From positions 152,667-216,666 of the forward strand of contig JAFEAF010000002.1 of the NCBI GenBank assembly GCA_018266555.1: a stretch of DNA of 64,000 nt. The letters are read 5' to 3'. Source of the DNA: Bacteroidota bacterium. GTDB taxonomy: Bacteria > Bacteroidota > Bacteroidia > Chitinophagales > Chitinophagaceae. Of this stretch, positions 60,198 to 64,000 are shown in pieces. The stretch's first letter is position 1; every line of letters starts with the position of its first letter. A model generated the notes under the pieces. The model was not told the DNA's origin. It saw only the letters and a program-made list of their open reading frames with translations, and searched no databases. The position numbers were made by a program, and so were the translations under genes.

Positions 60198-61745
60198 TTA
60201 TTTTTTTATAAACTCATAAGGATTGTATTCTACAAAATCGGCCACTTTCACGGTCACTGATTTTACTTTCCCGTTTTCTACATGAAAAGGAAATATAGCT
60301 TTACTGAATTCCGGGTCGGTGAATGTAGCGTAAAAACGATTACCGCCCAGCGATTCTAACTTTGCATACATATTCGGATGATGTGAGAAATTCATTTTTA
60401 ATTCCCCGTTTTCCAAAACCACTTTCATGTTTCCATACACATCATTGAAATAATTACCGGCATAAGCTTTCAATGGAAATTCCGTTTTTAAATTCAATGC
60501 AACGGAATCTTTCAGCGTCTTATCTTTTTTCTGCTCTTCATTAAAATTTTGTTTATAAAAGCCAAGATAAACATTACTGTAATTGCGATAGGGTTTTCCC
60601 AGGTATGCATCCATGATTTCCCATTTCAGCGCTTCATAAAAGCTGTTTTGATCGGTATTGGTAAAAACAATGATGCCCAATTTTTCTTCGGGTATTAGTG
60701 TAACGCTGGTTACAAACCCATTCACACCGCCGGTATGTGAAACAATTTTTCTTCCGCAATATTCCTGTAACATCCAGCCGAGCCCATACAATGAAAAATG
60801 CCCTTCATTATATAAAGCGCCGCCGTTTCCAAGAATGGAATGTGGCAATCTTGTTTGTGCAATAGCAGAAGCGGGAACAATTTGTTGGCCATTATATTTT
60901 CCATTGTTCAGTTGCATCATCACCCAGTGGCTCATATCATGTACAGAAGAGCCGATACTTCCTGCCGGCGCCAGGTTATCAATAAGACAATAAGGAATTT
61001 TTATAATTTTTCCTTCCTGCATAGTGTAGGGTGAGCATTTGTTGGCGGCGTTCGGGAAATCTTTGCTCAGCGCCAGGGTATTTTTCATGTCGAGCGGTTC
61101 AAAAATTTTTTGTTTAATAAAATCTTCCCATGGCATGCCGGTAACTACCGGAATTATTTGCCCTGCTGTTAAAAATGCTGCATTGGTATAACCCCAGGTA
61201 GTGCGAAAAGGATATGTAGCTTTGATATGACTCATTTTCTCAATCACTTCTTCCCGTGTCAGGTTAGAAGTCCAGTAGGTGAAATCTCCCTGGAAAGTTT
61301 GAAACCCAATCCGGTGACAAAGAAGATCACGAATAATAGCCTGTTCGCCGGCAGCTTTATTATTCAGTTTAAATTCGGGAATCCATTTGGTGACTTTATC
61401 ATCTAATGAAAATTTTCCAATTTTATTTTCAGAAAATTTTTCAGCATCCAGCATGGCCAATGCAGTTGCGGTGAATGCTTTGCTGTTACTGCCTATCATA
61501 AACAATGTGTTTGCGTCTACGGGATCTTTGGTATCCCAATCTTTCACTCCGTATCCTTTCATCACAACTACTTTATCGTTTTTAATAATGCAGACTGCAA
61601 CACCGGGTATTTGCCAATCCGTCAATGCCCGGCTCACATAAATATCCAGGCTGTCTTTAACAAAAGAAGGGATGGTATCTGTTTGTGCAAAACAAATTCC
61701 TGAAAAATTAAATATCAGCAGGATGGAACAAAGAAGCCGTTTCAT
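60198..61745 (-). CDS. Exported serine hydrolase, beta-lactamase class C-like
   Basis: A 515-residue protein with a signal peptide (KRLLCSILLIFNFSGICFAQ). The beta-lactamase/D-peptidase motifs are in order: SxxK in MIGSNSKAFTATAL, YxN in WGYTNAAFLTA, and the KTG-equivalent HTGG in KIVSHTGGVNGF. A C-terminal domain of about 110 residues (AYAGNYFNDVYGNMKVVLEN) is the DUF3471-type barrel seen in these hydrolases. Such proteins act as esterases, amidases or D-amino-acid peptidases; not likely a true resistance enzyme. Its ATG overlaps the stop of the TMEM175-like gene (ATGA), showing translational coupling. Confidence 0.9.
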   Translation of the reverse strand: MKRLLCSILLIFNFSGICFAQTDTIPSFVKDSLDIYVSRALTDWQIPGVAVCIIKNDKVVVMKGYGVKDWDTKDPVDANTLFMIGSNSKAFTATALAMLDAEKFSENKIGKFSLDDKVTKWIPEFKLNNKAAGEQAIIRDLLCHRIGFQTFQGDFTYWTSNLTREEVIEKMSHIKATYPFRTTWGYTNAAFLTAGQIIPVVTGMPWEDFIKQKIFEPLDMKNTLALSKDFPNAANKCSPYTMQEGKIIKIPYCLIDNLAPAGSIGSSVHDMSHWVMMQLNNGKYNGQQIVPASAIAQTRLPHSILGNGGALYNEGHFSLYGLGWMLQEYCGRKIVSHTGGVNGFVTSVTLIPEEKLGIIVFTNTDQNSFYEALKWEIMDAYLGKPYRNYSNVYLGFYKQNFNEEQKKDKTLKDSVALNLKTEFPLKAYAGNYFNDVYGNMKVVLENGELKMNFSHHPNMYAKLESLGGNRFYATFTDPEFSKAIFPFHVENGKVKSVTVKVADFVEYNPYEFIKK

Positions 61746-62413
61746 GGAGTTGTTTTTTTTGATTGAATAATTAATTTTTTCTTCATTGGGCTAAAGACTA
61801 TTCTTATTATTAGCGGAATACTTGCCGGAATAATAGCCGCAATAAAAGGTGACTTCATATACACGAAACAACAAATAATAAAAATTACCGGCACTGTAAA
61901 AGCTCTTAAAGATGAATACCGGGCTAATAGCGGAGAAAGATTTTCGGTAAGCCTCCTTTTCGGATTGCTAATGTACTGCCATAAAAAAACATTGACTATA
62001 CCCAGCAATGCAATATTACATGTGTAAAATATCATGGGGGTGATAACCGGTGCTCCCGCATACTCGCTGTAAAATGAAGTGCTGAAGGGCATTAGTACAA
62101 TGGTCAGCAAAAAGAAAATATTCAACCAGATCAGCCGGTCGTTAAAATCAATTACAAAACCAAACATCCGGTGATGCACCCTCCAGTATTGACCAATTAG
62201 TAAAAAGCTGATCAGGAAGCCGATAAATCTCGGTATAAGATCCATGAGTTTCTGGAGCAACATCTTATCTGTAACCATATCTCTGGAAATCTCGGGAATC
62301 TTTATGTCAATGATCAATAAAGTAATGGCAATGGCAAAAACGGCATCACTGAAAAGAATAAGACGCTCCAGTTGAAATGCTTTACGCAGTTCGTTGTGCA
62401 GGTGATTGCTCAT
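61742..62413 (-). CDS. TMEM175-family (DUF1211) potassium-channel-like membrane protein
   Basis: A 223-residue membrane protein with about six helices. The family signature is FSDAVFAIAITLLIIDIKIP (FSD near residue 21) in the first helix; bacterial members form tetrameric potassium-selective channels. Start ATG 62413 gives MSNHLHNELRKAFQLERLIL, the usual N-terminus; the frame is open 19 codons further. It overlaps the downstream serine hydrolase gene by four bases. A link to the hydrolase is unclear. Confidence 0.88.
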   Translation of the reverse strand: MSNHLHNELRKAFQLERLILFSDAVFAIAITLLIIDIKIPEISRDMVTDKMLLQKLMDLIPRFIGFLISFLLIGQYWRVHHRMFGFVIDFNDRLIWLNIFFLLTIVLMPFSTSFYSEYAGAPVITPMIFYTCNIALLGIVNVFLWQYISNPKRRLTENLSPLLARYSSLRAFTVPVIFIICCFVYMKSPFIAAIIPASIPLIIRIVFSPMKKKLIIQSKKTTP

Positions 62414-62466
62414 AAGCAAAATAAGAAGCAGTAAATTACTTTGTTTTTTGGAAGTGAAAGCGGAAA

Positions 62467-63204
62467 TCAAAAATCCTTTTCTTCAATCAGGGCTTCCCGG
62501 GGTGGTAACCCTTTTTTGAATCGTTCATAAGAATCAACGATATATTTTTGAAACTCATAATCTGAAGAAATACTGGTAAACAAGTATGAAGGGCGAAATA
62601 CGAGCATAAAGCTGTCGAGTTCGTTACCGGTTAGTTTGGTCAGCCTTCTTACTAAGCCTTTATTGAACCGGTGATCTATGGATTTATCCTGCTCCTGCTG
62701 CACTAATCTTTTTTGAAAATCAAGAGTGCTTTTGTTGTGTTTGAAGCGGAACATATTTACGATCTCATCCAGGTCGAAACCAACCCCGGCTCCGAAGTTG
62801 GAGGTTCCGGCTTTTATTTTTGGTTTCTGGTAATTGAAAATTTTTGCATATTCCTCCCGGTTGCGGATGGAATCCAGCTTGTAATCCGGCGGCCTTATTT
62901 TTACTTCTCTCAGCACCGGGATATTTATTTGTATGGCAATATCAAATTGAAGAGGTGTTAAGATTTTCAAAATAGGAAATTTCATGGTTGGTTTATTTAA
63001 ATAGGAAAACCAGATGGAATCTTTTTCTGAAACATTAATTTCATAATACCCGTTTGTGTTTGTTGAGGTTCCTCTGCCGGATGTAGAAAGAACGCTAACC
63101 CCCGGTAATGGATAAATTCGGGAACTGTCATATACTGTTCCTTTTATGGTATAAATTTGCTGTGCCGATGCATCCGGAATAATGATGCAGCAAATCAATG
63201 ACAC
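62467..63204 (-). CDS. Exported protein with carboxypeptidase-regulatory-like domain
   Basis: A protein of about 245 residues. YTIKGTVYDSSRIYPLPGVSVLSTSGRGTSTNTNGYYEINV is a carboxypeptidase-regulatory-like (CarboxypepD_reg) beta-sandwich domain at residues 16-58; the rest is charged and helical with no family recognised. The GTG 63204 start gives a short hydrophobic segment (SLICCIIIPDASAQ). The frame stays open for 12 more codons, and a CTG at 63231 would give a complete signal peptide (KIASNILLVSLICCIII), so the true start may lie there. It lies 53 bases upstream of the TMEM175-like gene. Confidence 0.72.
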   Translation of the reverse strand: MSLICCIIIPDASAQQIYTIKGTVYDSSRIYPLPGVSVLSTSGRGTSTNTNGYYEINVSEKDSIWFSYLNKPTMKFPILKILTPLQFDIAIQINIPVLREVKIRPPDYKLDSIRNREEYAKIFNYQKPKIKAGTSNFGAGVGFDLDEIVNMFRFKHNKSTLDFQKRLVQQEQDKSIDHRFNKGLVRRLTKLTGNELDSFMLVFRPSYLFTSISSDYEFQKYIVDSYERFKKGLPPREALIEEKDF

Positions 63205-63294
63205 TAATAGTATGTTAGATGCAATTTTCAGATTTCTGATTTAATGCAGGCAAGTAACAAAAGAAATTGCAAATTGAATGGTAAATCCGGAGTA

Positions 63295-64000
63295 CTATTT
63301 TTTCAAAGACTGGTATACTGCTACTTCAAATTTTTTGGAAAGATCACTATGGCTGTTCGGCTTTTGTTGGGTCATGATAAGGCATACCAGTTTTTTTTCA
63401 GGGTCTGCCCAGAATGTCGTTCCATAATATCCTCCCCATGAAAACGACCCTTTGCTTCTGGCTCCGATAGCAGCACCTTTTTCAGTTGTGATTTCAAACC
63501 CAAGACCAAACTTATCAGCGCCTAACCATAAATCATTAATTTGATTTTGTGTCATCAGCTCCACGGTGCGGGGAGATAAGATACGATGCCCGTTATATGT
63601 TCCTCCATTCAACAGCATTTGTAAAAAAACAGCATAATCAAAAGCTGAGGAAGATAATCCGGCTCCGCCGGAAAAATAATGTTTCGTCATCAATGGATAA
63701 TCCGGATCAATTTGCCTGAAAGAGTGGCTCCATTTTATAATATTACCGGGTGTATTTTCAGTATAAACTGTTACAAGCCTGTTGAATTTATCTTTGGGCA
63801 AATTAAAATATGTATCCTTCATGCCCAGCGGATCAAATATTTTTTTTCTCAAATAGTCTTCCAGGTTCATTCCGCTGATCACTTCAATTAAGCAACCCAA
63901 CAGGTCTGAATTCAACCCGTACATCCATTGCGTTCCGGGTTGAAATGCAAGCGGAAGTTTAGCCAACGCTTTCATTTCCTGTAAAAGATCTTCATCAAAA
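63295..64000 (-). CDS. Serine hydrolase, beta-lactamase class C-like (5' end outside window)
   Basis: The C-terminal 235 residues of a second beta-lactamase-type hydrolase, with the frame open to the window edge. The YxN motif is seen as MYGLNSDLLGCLIEVISG. The SxxK region would lie beyond the window. FSWGGYYGTTFWADPEKKLVCLIMTQQ is the C-terminal strand with the GG-containing KTG-equivalent. The protein is close in type to the hydrolase at 60198 but not a copy of it. The gap to the next gene downstream is 90 bases. Confidence 0.87.
   Translation of the reverse strand, partial: FDEDLLQEMKALAKLPLAFQPGTQWMYGLNSDLLGCLIEVISGMNLEDYLRKKIFDPLGMKDTYFNLPKDKFNRLVTVYTENTPGNIIKWSHSFRQIDPDYPLMTKHYFSGGAGLSSSAFDYAVFLQMLLNGGTYNGHRILSPRTVELMTQNQINDLWLGADKFGLGFEITTEKGAAIGARSKGSFSWGGYYGTTFWADPEKKLVCLIMTQQKPNSHSDLSKKFEVAVYQSLKK

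Noticed and set aside
60198-61745. True beta-lactamase conferring antibiotic resistance
   Set aside because: The motifs belong to the broad serine-hydrolase family with a C-terminal DUF3471-type domain; these are generally peptidases or esterases.

Overview
The window is a stretch of chromosome from a Bacteroidota bacterium, most likely of the Chitinophagaceae or a close relative. The evidence is: AT-rich intergenic DNA; repeated TAnnTTTG -7 promoter boxes; lineage-typical families (IPExxxVDY, GLPGLI, outer-membrane beta-barrel receptor with carboxypeptidase-like N-terminus, PadR/PspC pair); a Rho factor with a long charged insertion; a fused alpha/beta E1 dehydrogenase; and MqnC of the futalosine menaquinone route. 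No rRNA, tRNA, CRISPR array, integrase or transposase was seen.

Layout. 1-7.7 kb: end of an M28 peptidase, IPExxxVDY protein, pterin dehydratase, CtlX-type hydrolase, an AraC regulator divergent from a methyltransferase, and a selenium locus (selD, an exported protein, mnmH). 7.8-13.2 kb: rho, asnS, a tandem universal stress protein and a DUF3089 lipoprotein. 13.3-23.2 kb: an NTF2-like/PadR/PspC operon with a likely PadR operator, then gcvT, an SRPBCC protein, comB and a SWIM-SNF2 ATPase. 23.2-33.4 kb: a beta-barrel receptor, an HNH endonuclease flanked by two copies of a repeat, a GLPGLI protein and a histidine kinase/response regulator pair. A 20-bp direct-repeat site (18 of 20 bases shared) lies before both the receptor and the GLPGLI/kinase genes, suggesting one regulon. 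33.5-47 kb: nagA, cytochromes, mqnC, an aspartyl protease, an M16 pair, a holin-like membrane protein, the fused E1 and an M1 peptidase.

47-64 kb is the most unusual part. About twenty genes in a row lie on the minus strand. They include a family of nine paralogues (about 240-265 aa) that start with a histidine-rich peptide of the type MEVHHHHH, followed by one membrane segment, a charged helix, a central QLKNSGSLRLIR-like motif and a KEYHLE-like C-terminus. A tenth copy is cut to 24 codons. Four spacers between paralogues are near-identical inverted-repeat blocks, and the similarity runs into the first codons of the next gene while the distal parts have diverged. A penicillin-acylase-type hydrolase sits inside the array. 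A DUF2165 membrane protein and an amidohydrolase follow it. Two serine beta-lactamase-like hydrolases, a TMEM175-like channel and a KOW/Tudor-like protein precede it. I do not recognise a described system with this composition; it is the best candidate for something new.

Two genes, the fused E1 and the last paralogue, carry short G+C-rich palindromes inserted in frame. Two small genes (52 and 32 codons) are proposed; the first is supported by an intrinsic terminator.
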